Source: Reinekea marinisedimentorum
GTDB taxonomy: Bacteria; Pseudomonadota; Gammaproteobacteria; Pseudomonadales; Natronospirillaceae
Direction of reading: 5' to 3'
Length of the DNA: 64,000 bases
NCBI RefSeq assembly: GCF_004341165.1
Contig: NZ_SLZR01000003.1
Span: forward strand, 248,001-312,000
How positions within the stretch are numbered: the first letter of the stretch is position 1; the number at the start of each line of letters is the position of its first letter. Below, in pieces: positions 30,118-39,168 of this stretch. The translations under genes were made by a program, and so were the position numbers. Under the pieces are notes generated by a model. The model was not told the DNA's origin. It made no database searches and saw only the letters and a program-made list of their open reading frames with translations.

Positions 30118-30235
30118 ACTATTCCCCTTAACTATGTTTTATATATGAAAACAAGGATGACTTAATAAGTTTTAAAGCGCCATCCATTGTTTTGTGAATT
30201 CTATTTCAAATTGTGTTGTGTCATACCAGCGGTAA

Positions 30236-30265
30236 TTTATACCAGTCTCAAAAAACAGCTGTCAA
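30236..30265 (-). promoter_or_regulatory. Candidate hupB promoter
   Basis: On the minus strand a perfect TTGACA (30265-30260) lies just after the lon stop and is followed after 18 bases by TTAAAT (30241-30236, 4/6). The leader to hupB would be about 110 bases. The -35 is convincing and the -10 modest. Confidence 0.45.
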
Positions 30266-30270
30266 GCGGC

Positions 30271-32694
30271 TTAATGCGTACTAACGCTGCTTTCCGGGTT
30301 GTTTTTAGACTTTTGTTTTGAAATTTCAGAAGCGACCTCTTCATCGGTTAACCCTTTGGGTTTCGACTCCAACGCAATGTCTAAAACTTCATCAATCCAT
30401 GACACCGAACGAATATCGAGTGCTTCCTTTATATTATCAGGAATTTCCTTTAAATCCCTGACATTTTCTTCAGGAATGATCACAGTTTTAATACCACCCC
30501 TGTGTGCGGCCAATAATTTTTCTTTCAACCCGCCTATAGGAAGCACTTGTCCACGCAGAGCAATCTCACCTGTCATGGCCACATCTGATCTTACCGGTAT
30601 CTTGGCAAGGACTGAAACTAATGCAGTACACATACCAATACCGGCAGACGGACCATCTTTAGGTGTTGCACCCTCAGGAACGTGAATGTGGATATCACGG
30701 TTCTCATGGAAGTTAGGCAGAATGCCCAGGCTCTGTGCCCTGCTGCGAACAACAGTCATAGCGGCCTGGATAGATTCCTTCATAACATCACCCAGAGAGC
30801 CGGTGCGCAGTATCGCACCCTTACCTTCCACACTGCTGGCTTCGATATTCAGCAGCTCTCCACCGACAGACGTCCATGCAAGGCCGGTAACCATACCGAT
30901 CTGGTTTTCTTTGTCAGCAACACCGTATTGGAACTTTTGAACACCTGAGAATCGCTCAATATCTTTATCGGTGATTGTCGTGGTGCCTGCTTTACCTTCT
31001 AAAACATTCTCCATGACAACTTTACGACAAACCTTAGCGATCTCACGCTCCAGGCCACGCACACCCGCCTCTCGCGTGTAGTGTCGGATCAGATAAAGGA
31101 TGGCACTGTCCTCAATAGTCAGCTCATTCTCTTTCAATCCGTTAGACGCGATCTGCTTCGGTGTCAGGTAACGCTGCGCAATGTTCAGCTTCTCATCCTC
31201 GGTATAACCGGGGATACGAATCACTTCCATCCTGTCCAGCAATGGACCAGGAATATTCATGCTGTTGGATGTACAAACAAACATGACATCAGAAAGATCG
31301 AAATCGACCTCCAGATAGTGATCGTTGAAGGTGTGGTTTTGTTCTGGGTCTAAAACCTCTAATAGAGCCGAAGCCGGATCACCGCGATGATCCATGCCCA
31401 TCTTATCGATTTCATCCAATAAGAACAGCGGATTTTTTACCGCAGCCTTACTTAATTTCTGAACAACCTTACCTGGCATAGAACCGATGTAGGTTCGACG
31501 GTGGCCTCTGATTTCGGATTCATCGCGAACACCACCTAACGCCATGCGTACAAACTTGCGGTTCGTAGCCTTAGCAATCGATTGCCCTAAAGATGTTTTA
31601 CCAACACCGGGAGGACCAACCAGGCAGAGCACAGGCCCTTTAACCTTCTTAACACGCTTTTGTACGGCCAGGTATTCCAGGATGCGTTCTTTAACCTCAT
31701 CAAGGCCGTAGTGGTCTGCTTCCAGAACCTCTTTCGCCTTGGCTAAGTCATGTCGCACCCGTGAACGTTTTGACCAGGGCACACCAAGCATCCAGTCTAA
31801 GTAGTTTCTGACAACAGAAGCTTCTGCCGACATTGGCGACATCATTTTAAGCTTATTAAGCTCAGACATTGCCTTGTCACTGGCTTCTTGCGGCATTCCA
31901 GACTGCTTAATCTTGTTTTCCAGCTCTTCTACTTCAGACGCGTTATTTTCATCAAGATCACCCAGCTCTTTTTGAATGGCTTTCATTTGCTCATTCAGAT
32001 AGTACTCACGCTGAGATTTTTCCATCTGCTTTTTCACGCGGCTGCGAATGCGCTTTTCAACTTCAAGCAGGTCTATCTCTGCTTCCAATACCGAAAGCAG
32101 GTGTTCAATTCGTTCACGCTCTGCAGCAACTTCCAGAACCTTTTGCTTTTCTTCAACCTTCAAGGACAGATGTGAAGCAATGGTGTCTGCCAGACGACCC
32201 GGATCTTCAATACTGTTTAAAGACGTAGAGACCTCTGAAGGAACCTTCTTACTGAGCTGAATATACTTTTCAAACTGAGTCATCAACAAACGAACCAGTG
32301 ATTCCTGCTCACGCTCTGTTAAAGGATTGGTATCCAATAATGAAGCCTGGCCGGTCAGATACTCTTCACCGTCGACAATGTCTGAAATAGCAACCCGATC
32401 GACACCCTCAACCAGAACCTTAACTGTACCATCCGGCAAGCGAAGAAGCTGCAGAACACTTGCCAGTGTTCCAACGTTATAGAGGTCGTCCTGAACCGGC
32501 TCATCGTCTTTGGCATTTTTCTGAGCGACAAGAAGAATTTTTTTGTCGTTATCCATTGCAAACTGCAGGGCGGCAATAGATTTTTGGCGACCCACAAACA
32601 ATGGAATAACCATATGAGGGTAAACAACCACATCGCGAAGTGGCAGTAGCGGTAAGTCCATGGACAAACCGTCAGAAGCGTCTAGGTGCGCCAT
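30271..32694 (-). CDS. lon: ATP-dependent protease Lon
   Basis: Cytosolic AAA+ serine protease that degrades damaged and short-lived regulatory proteins. The 807-residue protein has the N-terminal substrate-binding domain ([23 protein letters not shown]), Walker [10 protein letters not shown] near residue 360, Walker [11 protein letters not shown], and the C-terminal protease domain with nucleophile Ser about 681 ([11 protein letters not shown]) and Lys about 721 ([11 protein letters not shown]). In E. coli Lon degrades SulA, and a sulA-like gene is present at 55 kb. It follows clpX after a terminator. I saw no clear sigma-32 heat-shock promoter upstream. Confidence 0.98.
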   Translation of the reverse strand: MAHLDASDGLSMDLPLLPLRDVVVYPHMVIPLFVGRQKSIAALQFAMDNDKKILLVAQKNAKDDEPVQDDLYNVGTLASVLQLLRLPDGTVKVLVEGVDRVAISDIVDGEEYLTGQASLLDTNPLTEREQESLVRLLMTQFEKYIQLSKKVPSEVSTSLNSIEDPGRLADTIASHLSLKVEEKQKVLEVAAERERIEHLLSVLEAEIDLLEVEKRIRSRVKKQMEKSQREYYLNEQMKAIQKELGDLDENNASEVEELENKIKQSGMPQEASDKAMSELNKLKMMSPMSAEASVVRNYLDWMLGVPWSKRSRVRHDLAKAKEVLEADHYGLDEVKERILEYLAVQKRVKKVKGPVLCLVGPPGVGKTSLGQSIAKATNRKFVRMALGGVRDESEIRGHRRTYIGSMPGKVVQKLSKAAVKNPLFLLDEIDKMGMDHRGDPASALLEVLDPEQNHTFNDHYLEVDFDLSDVMFVCTSNSMNIPGPLLDRMEVIRIPGYTEDEKLNIAQRYLTPKQIASNGLKENELTIEDSAILYLIRHYTREAGVRGLEREIAKVCRKVVMENVLEGKAGTTTITDKDIERFSGVQKFQYGVADKENQIGMVTGLAWTSVGGELLNIEASSVEGKGAILRTGSLGDVMKESIQAAMTVVRSRAQSLGILPNFHENRDIHIHVPEGATPKDGPSAGIGMCTALVSVLAKIPVRSDVAMTGEIALRGQVLPIGGLKEKLLAAHRGGIKTVIIPEENVRDLKEIPDNIKEALDIRSVSWIDEVLDIALESKPKGLTDEEVASEISKQKSKNNPESSVSTH

Positions 32695-32761
32695 AATTAC
32701 CTCGAATTAATTTCTTACGATCTTACTATGGCGATAAATTCAGAGATATCAATGCCTTAGC

Positions 32762-32789
32762 AAAAAAAACGGGCTGAAAGCCCGTTTTT
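32762..32789 (-). terminator. Intrinsic terminator after clpX
   Basis: AAAAACGGGCT (32765-32775) pairs with AGCCCGTTTTT (32779-32789) around a GAA loop, followed on the minus strand by a run of eight T. The stem overlaps the clpX stop codon and separates clpX from lon. Confidence 0.9.
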
Positions 32790-34071
32790 AATCAGCCTGC
32801 CCGCTGGCAGTTTTAGGAGGTTCAGAGTTTTCATAAATAAGTAATGGCTCAGACTCACCTGTTATTACAGATTCGTCTATTACCACCTTACTGATGCTTT
32901 CTTCTGACGGCACCTGATACATCGTATCCAACAGCACGCTTTCAAGAATGGAACGCAGACCACGGGCACCGGTATTACGCTCCATAGCTTTATTAGCTAC
33001 GGCTTTGAGCGCACTTTCCCGAATATCGAGCTCTACACCTTCCATTTCAAACAGCTTTTGATACTGCTTGACCAGTGAGTTTTTCGGCTGAGTCAAAATT
33101 TGAACCAGTGCATCCTCATCGAGTTCACGAAGGGTAGCAACCACTGGCAGTCGGCCAATAAACTCAGGAATCAGACCATATTTAACCAGATCTTCCGGTT
33201 CCACGTCGGCGATAATCGCACCGGCCTTGCGGTCTTCTTTATTCTTGACCTGAGCTGTGAAGCCAATACCGCCCTTTTCAGTGCGGTTTTGAATAACCTT
33301 TTCCAGCCCGGCGAATGCACCGCCACAAACAAACAGAATATTGCTTGTATCTACCTGTAAAAACTCTTGCTGCGGGTGCTTTCTGCCACCTTGCGGCGGA
33401 ACAGAGGCGACCGTGCCTTCAATCAACTTCAGCAATGCCTGCTGCACACCCTCACCGGAAACATCACGGGTGATTGAGGGGTTGTCTGACTTTCGTGAAA
33501 TCTTGTCAATCTCATCGATGTAAACGATGCCACGTTGAGCTTTTTCAACATCGTAATCGCACTTCTGCAGCAACTTCTGAATGATGTTTTCAACATCTTC
33601 ACCAACATAGCCGGCTTCGGTCAGCGTTGTCGCATCAGCCATGGTGAAAGGAACATTCAGTAATCTGGCCATAGTTTCAGCCAGCAGGGTTTTACCACTA
33701 CCAGTTGGACCAATCAGAAGGATGTTCGACTTGCTCAGTTCAACATCCTGACTGCTTTCACCGTACTGCAAACGCTTGTAGTGATTGTAAACAGCGACTG
33801 AAAGAACCACCTTTGCTCTTTCCTGCCCAATCACGTATTCATCCAGCGTCGCCCGGATTTCTGAAGGTACTGGCAATTTCGTACTTTCAGCTTTAGGTGC
33901 CGCCTCCTGCAGCTCCTCACGAATGATATCGTTGCACAAATCAACACATTCGTCGCAAATGAAAACAGAAGGCCCTGCGATCAGCTTTCTTACTTCATGC
34001 TGACTTTTGCCACAAAAAGAGCAGTAAAGTAGCTTACCATCATCGCCCTTTCTGGTTTTATCATCGGCCAT
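32788..34071 (-). CDS. clpX: ATP-dependent Clp protease ATPase subunit ClpX
   Basis: AAA+ unfoldase that delivers tagged substrates to ClpP. The 427-residue protein has the N-terminal zinc domain (CSFC about 18-21 and CDECVDLC), Walker [13 protein letters not shown] (about 120-131), Walker [10 protein letters not shown], the [13 protein letters not shown] loop, and the sensor-2 motif TGARGLRSI. It lies downstream of clpP with 117 bases between, containing a stem without a T-tail. Confidence 0.98.
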   Translation of the reverse strand: MADDKTRKGDDGKLLYCSFCGKSQHEVRKLIAGPSVFICDECVDLCNDIIREELQEAAPKAESTKLPVPSEIRATLDEYVIGQERAKVVLSVAVYNHYKRLQYGESSQDVELSKSNILLIGPTGSGKTLLAETMARLLNVPFTMADATTLTEAGYVGEDVENIIQKLLQKCDYDVEKAQRGIVYIDEIDKISRKSDNPSITRDVSGEGVQQALLKLIEGTVASVPPQGGRKHPQQEFLQVDTSNILFVCGGAFAGLEKVIQNRTEKGGIGFTAQVKNKEDRKAGAIIADVEPEDLVKYGLIPEFIGRLPVVATLRELDEDALVQILTQPKNSLVKQYQKLFEMEGVELDIRESALKAVANKAMERNTGARGLRSILESVLLDTMYQVPSEESISKVVIDESVITGESEPLLIYENSEPPKTASGQAD

Positions 34072-34149
34072 TTAAAGACTCCAAATACCTGTGTATCTAA
34101 TAAAGATGTAACCAGCTCACCATAATTGCAAGTATTTAAGCGAGCTTCA

Positions 34150-34173
34150 GTGTGGTTTTTTCGTAAACCACAC
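34150..34173 (-). other. Stem-loop in the clpP-clpX gap without a T-tract
   Basis: GTGTGGTTT (34150-34158) and AAACCACAC (34165-34173) form a perfect 9-bp stem with a six-base loop, 15 bases past the clpP stop. On the minus strand it is not followed by T, so it is more likely a 3'-end protector or processing site that sets the clpP:clpX ratio than a terminator. Confidence 0.5.
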
Positions 34174-34188
34174 GGGTAACAGCATATT

Positions 34189-34821
34189 CTAAATTCTGTG
34201 ATCCACAACCCTGTCAACAAGGCCATATTCAACGGCTTGTTCGGCTGTAAGGAAGTTATCCCGGTCGGTATCTTTCTCGACTTCGCTGATAGGACGACCT
34301 GTGTGATGCGCCATAATCTCGTTCAAACGGCGTTTCATATCGAGAATTTCCTTAGCATGAATCTCAATATCCGTTGCCTGGCCCTGATAACCACCTAAAG
34401 GCTGGTGAATCATCATGCGGGAATTCGGCAGACACAAACGTTTACCTTTAGCGCCGCCGGCCAACAACAGAGCACCCATGCTCGCCGCCTGACCAATACA
34501 CATAGTGCTTACGTCTGGCTTAATAAACTGCATCGTGTCGTAGATGGCCATACCCGCAGTCACTGAACCACCCGGTGAGTTGATGTAAAGATGAATATCT
34601 TTATCCGGGTTTTCGCTTTCCAGAAACAGCAGCTGGGCTACCACCAGGTTAGCCATGTAGTCTTCAACCTGGCCAACCAGAAAAATCACATTCTCTTTTA
34701 ATAATCTTGAATATATGTCGAACGAGCGCTCACCCCGAGATGTCTGCTCAACGACCATCGGCACAAGGCCGCCTGCATTATAGATCTCGCTGGTTAAACC
34801 TGAACGGCGATCTGATGACAT
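34189..34821 (-). CDS. clpP: ATP-dependent Clp protease proteolytic subunit ClpP
   Basis: Serine protease that forms the double-ring chamber used by ClpX and ClpA. The start is the ATG at 34821 (210 residues; MSSDRRSG), which has a good AAGGAG site; the open frame extends 20 codons into the tig terminator. Catalytic residues are Ser in [14 protein letters not shown], His in [11 protein letters not shown] and Asp in KDTDRDNFL. The N-terminal [23 protein letters not shown] is typical of the mature form. Confidence 0.98.
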   Translation of the reverse strand: MSSDRRSGLTSEIYNAGGLVPMVVEQTSRGERSFDIYSRLLKENVIFLVGQVEDYMANLVVAQLLFLESENPDKDIHLYINSPGGSVTAGMAIYDTMQFIKPDVSTMCIGQAASMGALLLAGGAKGKRLCLPNSRMMIHQPLGGYQGQATDIEIHAKEILDMKRRLNEIMAHHTGRPISEVEKDTDRDNFLTAEQAVEYGLVDRVVDHRI

Positions 34822-34850
34822 ATATCGACTCCTTGAATTCAATAGGACAA

Positions 34851-34885
34851 AAAAAAGTTGGCTTTCTTTTGGAAGAGCCAACTTT
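34851..34885 (-). terminator. Intrinsic terminator after tig
   Basis: AAAGTTGGCT (34854-34863) pairs with AGCCAACTTT (34876-34885); on the minus strand the stem leads into eight T. It lies between the tig stop and the clpP start. Confidence 0.85.
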
Positions 34886-34929
34886 GATTGTAGTCATAAA
34901 AATGTACTTTGTAACAAAGAGTTACTTAA

Positions 34930-36243
34930 TTAACCCTGTGCTGCATTCTTAGACTTAATGGCTTCTTCGTAGCTAACAACTGTTTCAGCTACCTTAGATG
35001 CTTTTAAGATATGGTCGATTGCAGCGTTTTCAACCACTGCCGCCTTAACTTGATTTAACATTTCGTCATTGCTCTTATAATAGTCAATGACCTGCTGAGG
35101 ATCCTGGTATACAGAAGCCTGATCGTTGATGTATGCATCAACAGTTTCGTCGTCCGCTTTAATCTCAGCCTTAGAGATCACTTCGTTCATAATCAGGCCA
35201 ACTTTAACGCGACGCTCAGCCTGATCTTTGAAGATTTCGTCCGGCAGAGTGTTCACATCGAATTGAGCCTGCTGACCAAACTGCTGAAGCGCTTGCTGCT
35301 TAAGCCTTTGAATCTCGTCTGCAACCAGTGCAGAAGGAACATCAAATTCATTAGAAGCAACCAACTGGTCAATAACAGAATTTTTCAGAGCACCTTCCAG
35401 CGCAGTACGGGCTTCACGCTCCATGTTCTTGCGCACTTCAGCCTTGAACGTTTCCAGGTCTTTGCCTTCAGCACCAAAAGCGGTGAAGAACTCTTCGTTC
35501 AGCTCTGGCAACTCGGCTTCAGCAACTTCATGCAGAGTGATATCGAAAACCGCAGCTTTACCTGCCAGCTCTTCATTACCGTAGTCTTCCGGGAAGGTTA
35601 CTTCAACAGCCTTAGTTTGGCCAACACTCATACCTTCGATACCGGATTCAAATCCAGGAATCATCTGACCTGAGCCCAGTGTTACGGACTGACCTTCAGC
35701 ACTGCCGCCTTCGAAAGCTTCGCCGTCAACCTTACCAACGAAGTCAATCTTAACGCGATCGCCATTGACTGCCGGGCGTTCTACGCTTACGTAGTTAGCA
35801 CGCTGCTTCTGCAGGTTTTCCAGCATAGTGTCGATATCGGCATCGGTTACTTCGGCAGAAGATTTTTCGAACTCGTAGCCGTCAAACGGAGCCAGCTCAA
35901 CTTCCGGGAATACTTCAAAAGTCGCAGTGAACTCAACATCTTCACCCGCAGCATCTTTTGTAAATTCGATGCTAGGCGAACCTGCTGGAACAACTTTCTC
36001 TTCAGTCAGTGCTTTTACATAGTAGTTACGAACCACTTCTTCCAGAACTTCAGCACGGATACCAGCACCAAAGCGCTGCTTTACGACAGAAACTGGAACC
36101 TTACCTGGACGAAAGCCATCAATTCGTACACGACGAGCGGTTTCTTTTAATTTTTGACTAACAGCGTTATCTACTTCGCCTGCTGGCACGCCAACAGTCA
36201 TGCGGCGCTCAAGACCAGTGGTCGTCTCGACAGAAACTTGCAT
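34930..36243 (-). CDS. tig: Trigger factor
   Basis: Ribosome-bound chaperone with peptidyl-prolyl isomerase activity. The 437-residue protein has the N-terminal ribosome-binding domain with the signature GFRPGKVP (about residues 43-50), the FKBP-like domain (about 150-245: DRVKIDFVGKVDGEAFEGG, GFESGIEGMSVGQ) and the long helical C-terminal arm. It heads the tig-clpP-clpX-lon-hupB-ppiD array, which is the same as in E. coli. Confidence 0.97.
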   Translation of the reverse strand: MQVSVETTTGLERRMTVGVPAGEVDNAVSQKLKETARRVRIDGFRPGKVPVSVVKQRFGAGIRAEVLEEVVRNYYVKALTEEKVVPAGSPSIEFTKDAAGEDVEFTATFEVFPEVELAPFDGYEFEKSSAEVTDADIDTMLENLQKQRANYVSVERPAVNGDRVKIDFVGKVDGEAFEGGSAEGQSVTLGSGQMIPGFESGIEGMSVGQTKAVEVTFPEDYGNEELAGKAAVFDITLHEVAEAELPELNEEFFTAFGAEGKDLETFKAEVRKNMEREARTALEGALKNSVIDQLVASNEFDVPSALVADEIQRLKQQALQQFGQQAQFDVNTLPDEIFKDQAERRVKVGLIMNEVISKAEIKADDETVDAYINDQASVYQDPQQVIDYYKSNDEMLNQVKAAVVENAAIDHILKASKVAETVVSYEEAIKSKNAAQG

Positions 36244-36373
36244 GAGGCTTCCTCTTTAAACTTGTATCTTAAAACTGATGAATGAAATTTTTTGGGGCTG
36301 TTACTCTAAGTACGCAACAACCCATAATCAAGCCCTAAAACGCGAAACGCGAGGCAATCAGCACATTTTGGGC

Positions 36374-36405
36374 AAAAAAAAAGCCGTTTTAAAAACGGCC
36401 TTTTT
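36374..36405 (-). terminator. Intrinsic terminator of the His-Arg-Pro tRNA operon
   Basis: On the minus strand GCCGTTT and AAACGGC pair around a short loop, with a T-run of nine immediately after (A-run at 36374-36382 on the plus strand). It begins about seven bases past the tRNA-His CCA end and lies upstream of tig. Confidence 0.85.
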
Positions 36406-36411
36406 CAAAAC

Positions 36412-36488
36412 TGGGGTGGACGATGGGGATCGAACCCACGACCACCGGAATCACAATCCGGGGCTCTACCAACTGAGCTACGCCCACC
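36412..36488 (-). tRNA. tRNA-His (GTG anticodon)
   Basis: A 77-base cloverleaf with encoded CCA. The anticodon loop TTGTGAT gives GTG, and an extra 5' G (G-1) faces the discriminator C, the identity mark of tRNA-His. D-arm AGCTCAGTTGGTAGAGC and T-arm GTGGGTTCGATCCCCAT are standard. It is third in a Pro-Arg-His operon. Confidence 0.97.
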
Positions 36489-36505
36489 ACAATATACGTT
36501 GAAAC

Positions 36506-36582
36506 TGGCACGCCCGGCAGGACTCGAACCTGCAACCACTCGCTTAGAAGGCGAGTGCTCTATCCGGTTGAGCTACGAGCGC
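36506..36582 (-). tRNA. tRNA-Arg (TCT anticodon)
   Basis: A 77-base cloverleaf with encoded CCA; the anticodon loop CTTCTAA gives TCT, reading AGA/AGG. The D-arm is AGCTCAACCGGATAGAGC and the T-arm GCAGGTTCGAGTCCTGC. The acceptor stem has two G-U pairs. It is the middle gene of the operon. Confidence 0.97.
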
Positions 36583-36637
36583 TTGATGCCCGTCCCTACT
36601 GGTCACCTGTCACTACCCTCTTCAGTTGCCTGAAGAT

Positions 36638-36714
<77 letters not shown>

Positions 36715-36742
36715 ACTGACTGTGTCCGTCAACGTGGCGCGC

Positions 36743-36771
36743 ATATTAATGATCCCCTCTTACTTCGTCAA
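36743..36771 (-). promoter_or_regulatory. Promoter of the Pro-Arg-His tRNA operon
   Basis: On the minus strand TTGACG (36771-36766), a 17-base spacer and TAATAT (36748-36743) are near-consensus. The bases after the -10 are GCGCGCC, a GC-rich discriminator of the kind associated with ppGpp/DksA control of stable RNA promoters. The tRNA-Pro 5' end is about 30 bases downstream. Confidence 0.75.
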
Positions 36772-36921
36772 ACGTTTTTTTAAAAAAATGTTAAAAAACA
36801 ACACGATAGGGCCATTTTGATGGTTTTGAACAAAATTCATCCAGCAAACACAACCTTATTGCTGAATGAACGAGCGCGTGAGAAAATCGCCCGCCATTAT
36901 GTATTTCTATATGGAAAGACT

Positions 36922-37788
36922 GTGACGGCAAAACTAATAGATGGAAAGGCAATCTCAATACGCCTGAAAGAACAGATCAAACTTGATGTAACAAGCTTAA
37001 CCAGCCAGGGGCATCGCCCACCCGGTTTAGCCGTTATTATGGTCGGCAGCGACTTCGCTTCCGGGCGCTATGTAGCCAGCAAGATAAAATCTTGTGAAGA
37101 AGTGGGCTTCAAGTCTAAAAACTATGACCTACCTGAAACCACTAAGGAGTCTGAGCTGGTTGAACTCATTGATCAGCTGAATGAAGACGCTTCTATAGAC
37201 GGTATTCTTGTACAGATGCCACTGCCTGAACATATTAATGCCGATACTATAGTAGAGCGCATTAAGGCAGATAAAGACGTTGATGGCTTTCACCCCTATA
37301 ACATTGGCCGCTTGGCACAAAGACGACCGCTTCTTGAAAGCTGCACACCCAAGGGCATTATGACTCTGTTGCGAAGCACGGGTGAAGAGTTACGCGGCCT
37401 AAACGCCGTTGTCGTCGGTGCCTCCAACCACGTTGGCCGCCCGATGTCGTTAGAACTCTTACTCGCCGGCTGCACGGTAACCACAACTCACCGCTTTACC
37501 CGTAACCTGGAACAACACATCCGCGAGGCTGACGTTATTGTTGTTGCCGCCGGCAAACCCGGCCTGGTTAAAGGCGAGTGGATCAAAGACGGCGCTATTG
37601 TCATCGACGTTGGCATTAACCGTGATGAAAACAACCATATTGTTGGCGACGTTGAATTCGACGTTGCTAAAGAAAAGGCGTCCTGGATTACTCCGGTACC
37701 GGGAGGCGTAGGCCCTATGACAGTTGCCACCCTGATGGAAAACACACTGATTGCAGCAAAGCAGCTGCACCTGGGCATCACTAATTAA
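36922..37788 (+). CDS. folD: Bifunctional methylenetetrahydrofolate dehydrogenase/cyclohydrolase
   Basis: Interconverts methylene-, methenyl- and formyl-tetrahydrofolate with NADP. The start is placed at a GTG at 36922 ([11 protein letters not shown]), giving exactly 288 residues as in E. coli. The open frame extends 35 codons further, but that part is not conserved. Motifs are [14 protein letters not shown] with the catalytic Lys, [29 protein letters not shown] and the C-terminal [18 protein letters not shown]. The variant ASNHVGRP replaces the usual SNIVGRP. A tiny ORF ATGGAAAGACTGTGA overlaps the start. Confidence 0.95.
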   Translation: MTAKLIDGKAISIRLKEQIKLDVTSLTSQGHRPPGLAVIMVGSDFASGRYVASKIKSCEEVGFKSKNYDLPETTKESELVELIDQLNEDASIDGILVQMPLPEHINADTIVERIKADKDVDGFHPYNIGRLAQRRPLLESCTPKGIMTLLRSTGEELRGLNAVVVGASNHVGRPMSLELLLAGCTVTTTHRFTRNLEQHIREADVIVVAAGKPGLVKGEWIKDGAIVIDVGINRDENNHIVGDVEFDVAKEKASWITPVPGGVGPMTVATLMENTLIAAKQLHLGITN

Positions 37789-37803
37789 CCAAAAGGAAAC
37801 GAC

Positions 37804-38301
37804 ATGAACGTTTTAATGACGACCTCTATGGGTGACATCAAAATCGCCCTGAATACTGAAGCAGCCCCTAAATCATCCGCTAATTTTGAGCAGTACGTTA
37901 AGGATGGCTTTTACGACGGCCTGATCTTCCACCGCGTTATTAATGGCTTTATGGTTCAGGGTGGCGGTTTTGAACCTGGTATGAAGCAACGCACTACTCG
38001 CGCTCCTATTGAAAACGAAGCCAACAACGGCCTGAAAAACACCAAATACAGCATTGCCATGGCCCGCACTATGGACCCTCACTCTGCAACTGCGCAGTTC
38101 TTTATCAACGTAGCAGACAACTCTTTTCTGGATTTTAAATCTGAAACAATGGATGGCTGGGGCTATGCAGTGTTCGGTGAAGTCATTGAAGGCCAGGAAG
38201 TGGTAGACCAGATGAAGGCTGTTGCCACTACCTTCAAGGGTGGCCACCAGGATGTACCGGCTGACGATGTCATCATTGAAAAAGCAGTAATTGTCGAATA
38301 A
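37804..38301 (+). CDS. ppiB: Peptidyl-prolyl cis-trans isomerase B (cyclophilin)
   Basis: Cytoplasmic cyclophilin that speeds proline isomerisation. The 165-residue protein has [15 protein letters not shown] with the catalytic Arg, [17 protein letters not shown], and [18 protein letters not shown]. It has no signal peptide. An AAAGGA site precedes the ATG. Its last base is the first base of the lpxH ATG, so the two are cotranscribed and coupled. Any transcript passing into lpxH meets the terminator at 38359-38384. Confidence 0.96.
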   Translation: MNVLMTTSMGDIKIALNTEAAPKSSANFEQYVKDGFYDGLIFHRVINGFMVQGGGFEPGMKQRTTRAPIENEANNGLKNTKYSIAMARTMDPHSATAQFFINVADNSFLDFKSETMDGWGYAVFGEVIEGQEVVDQMKAVATTFKGGHQDVPADDVIIEKAVIVE

Positions 38302-39044
38302 TGACACTTAGCTTTAGGAATGCGCTGTTTATTTCAGACATTCATCTAACAGCAGATCGCCCGGATTGTGTCCGGGCTTTTTTTGCGTTTCTGGATTGGA
38401 TTCCCAGCTCAACGGATGCCCTCTTTATTTTGGGTGACTTCTTTGAATACTGGCTGGGTGATGATATCTCCACGCCACTGACCGAACAGGTTGCTCAAGC
38501 GCTGCGCAGGCTGTCTGAAAGCCACGATATTAACGTGTTTTATATTCCCGGAAACCGCGATTTTGCACTTGGCAAAGACTACTGCAACGCTGCCGGCATG
38601 ACGCTACTGGGCGACGAAACCACGCTCACGATAGCTGACAAACGAGTCTCTTTAAGCCACGGCGACATCTACTGTACCGATGACAAACAGTATCAGCGAT
38701 TCCGCAAAGTCATACGCAACCCCTTTATTCTGGGCACTCTGAAGAAGCTGCCAAAAAGCTACCGAAAAAAGCTGGCTGAAAAACTCAGAGCCAACTCCAA
38801 GCAGCGATTCAGTGAAAATCCGGTCTATATCGACGTAACCGAGAGCGCCATCACAGAGGCCTTAGGGTCACTAAGATGCGATGTACTGGTGCATGGTCAT
38901 ACCCACATGGCAGACATTCACAGCTACGAACATAACCAGTTAAGAATGGTACTTGGTGACTGGGACAAGCTTGGCTGGTACGGGAAAATTGATGAAAACA
39001 CCCCTACCCTGCACCAATTCTCGATCAGCGACCCTAGCTTCTAA
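38301..39044 (+). CDS. lpxH: UDP-2,3-diacylglucosamine diphosphatase
   Basis: Peripheral inner-membrane Mn-dependent hydrolase that makes lipid X in lipid A synthesis. The 247-residue protein has the calcineurin-like metal motifs DIHL (13-16), GDFFEYW, GNRDF, SHGDIYCTDD and HGHTHMAD. Length is normal. The ppiB-lpxH order is as in E. coli. The coding sequence contains a textbook intrinsic terminator at codons 20-28, where RPDCVRAFF matches conserved LpxH residues, so the terminator is written in constrained codons. Confidence 0.96.
   Translation: MTLSFRNALFISDIHLTADRPDCVRAFFAFLDWIPSSTDALFILGDFFEYWLGDDISTPLTEQVAQALRRLSESHDINVFYIPGNRDFALGKDYCNAAGMTLLGDETTLTIADKRVSLSHGDIYCTDDKQYQRFRKVIRNPFILGTLKKLPKSYRKKLAEKLRANSKQRFSENPVYIDVTESAITEALGSLRCDVLVHGHTHMADIHSYEHNQLRMVLGDWDKLGWYGKIDENTPTLHQFSISDPSF
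38359..38384 (+). terminator. Intrinsic terminator inside the lpxH coding sequence
   Basis: GCCCGGA (38359-38365) and TCCGGGC (38371-38377) form a perfect 7-bp G+C-rich stem with a five-base loop, followed at once by seven T (38378-38384). It lies 58 bases past the lpxH ATG. It could end ppiB transcripts unless ribosomes translating lpxH cover it. Confidence 0.7.
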
Positions 39045-39168
39045 TTACTGATAAACAATAGAGCGAAACAGCCCGATAAATGGATTCCGACAGTTAGATA
39101 ACGGTATAAAGTAGAAATAATAATCTACATCCATAAAATCGGCGCACCCTTTAATTACGAGCCCCAAA

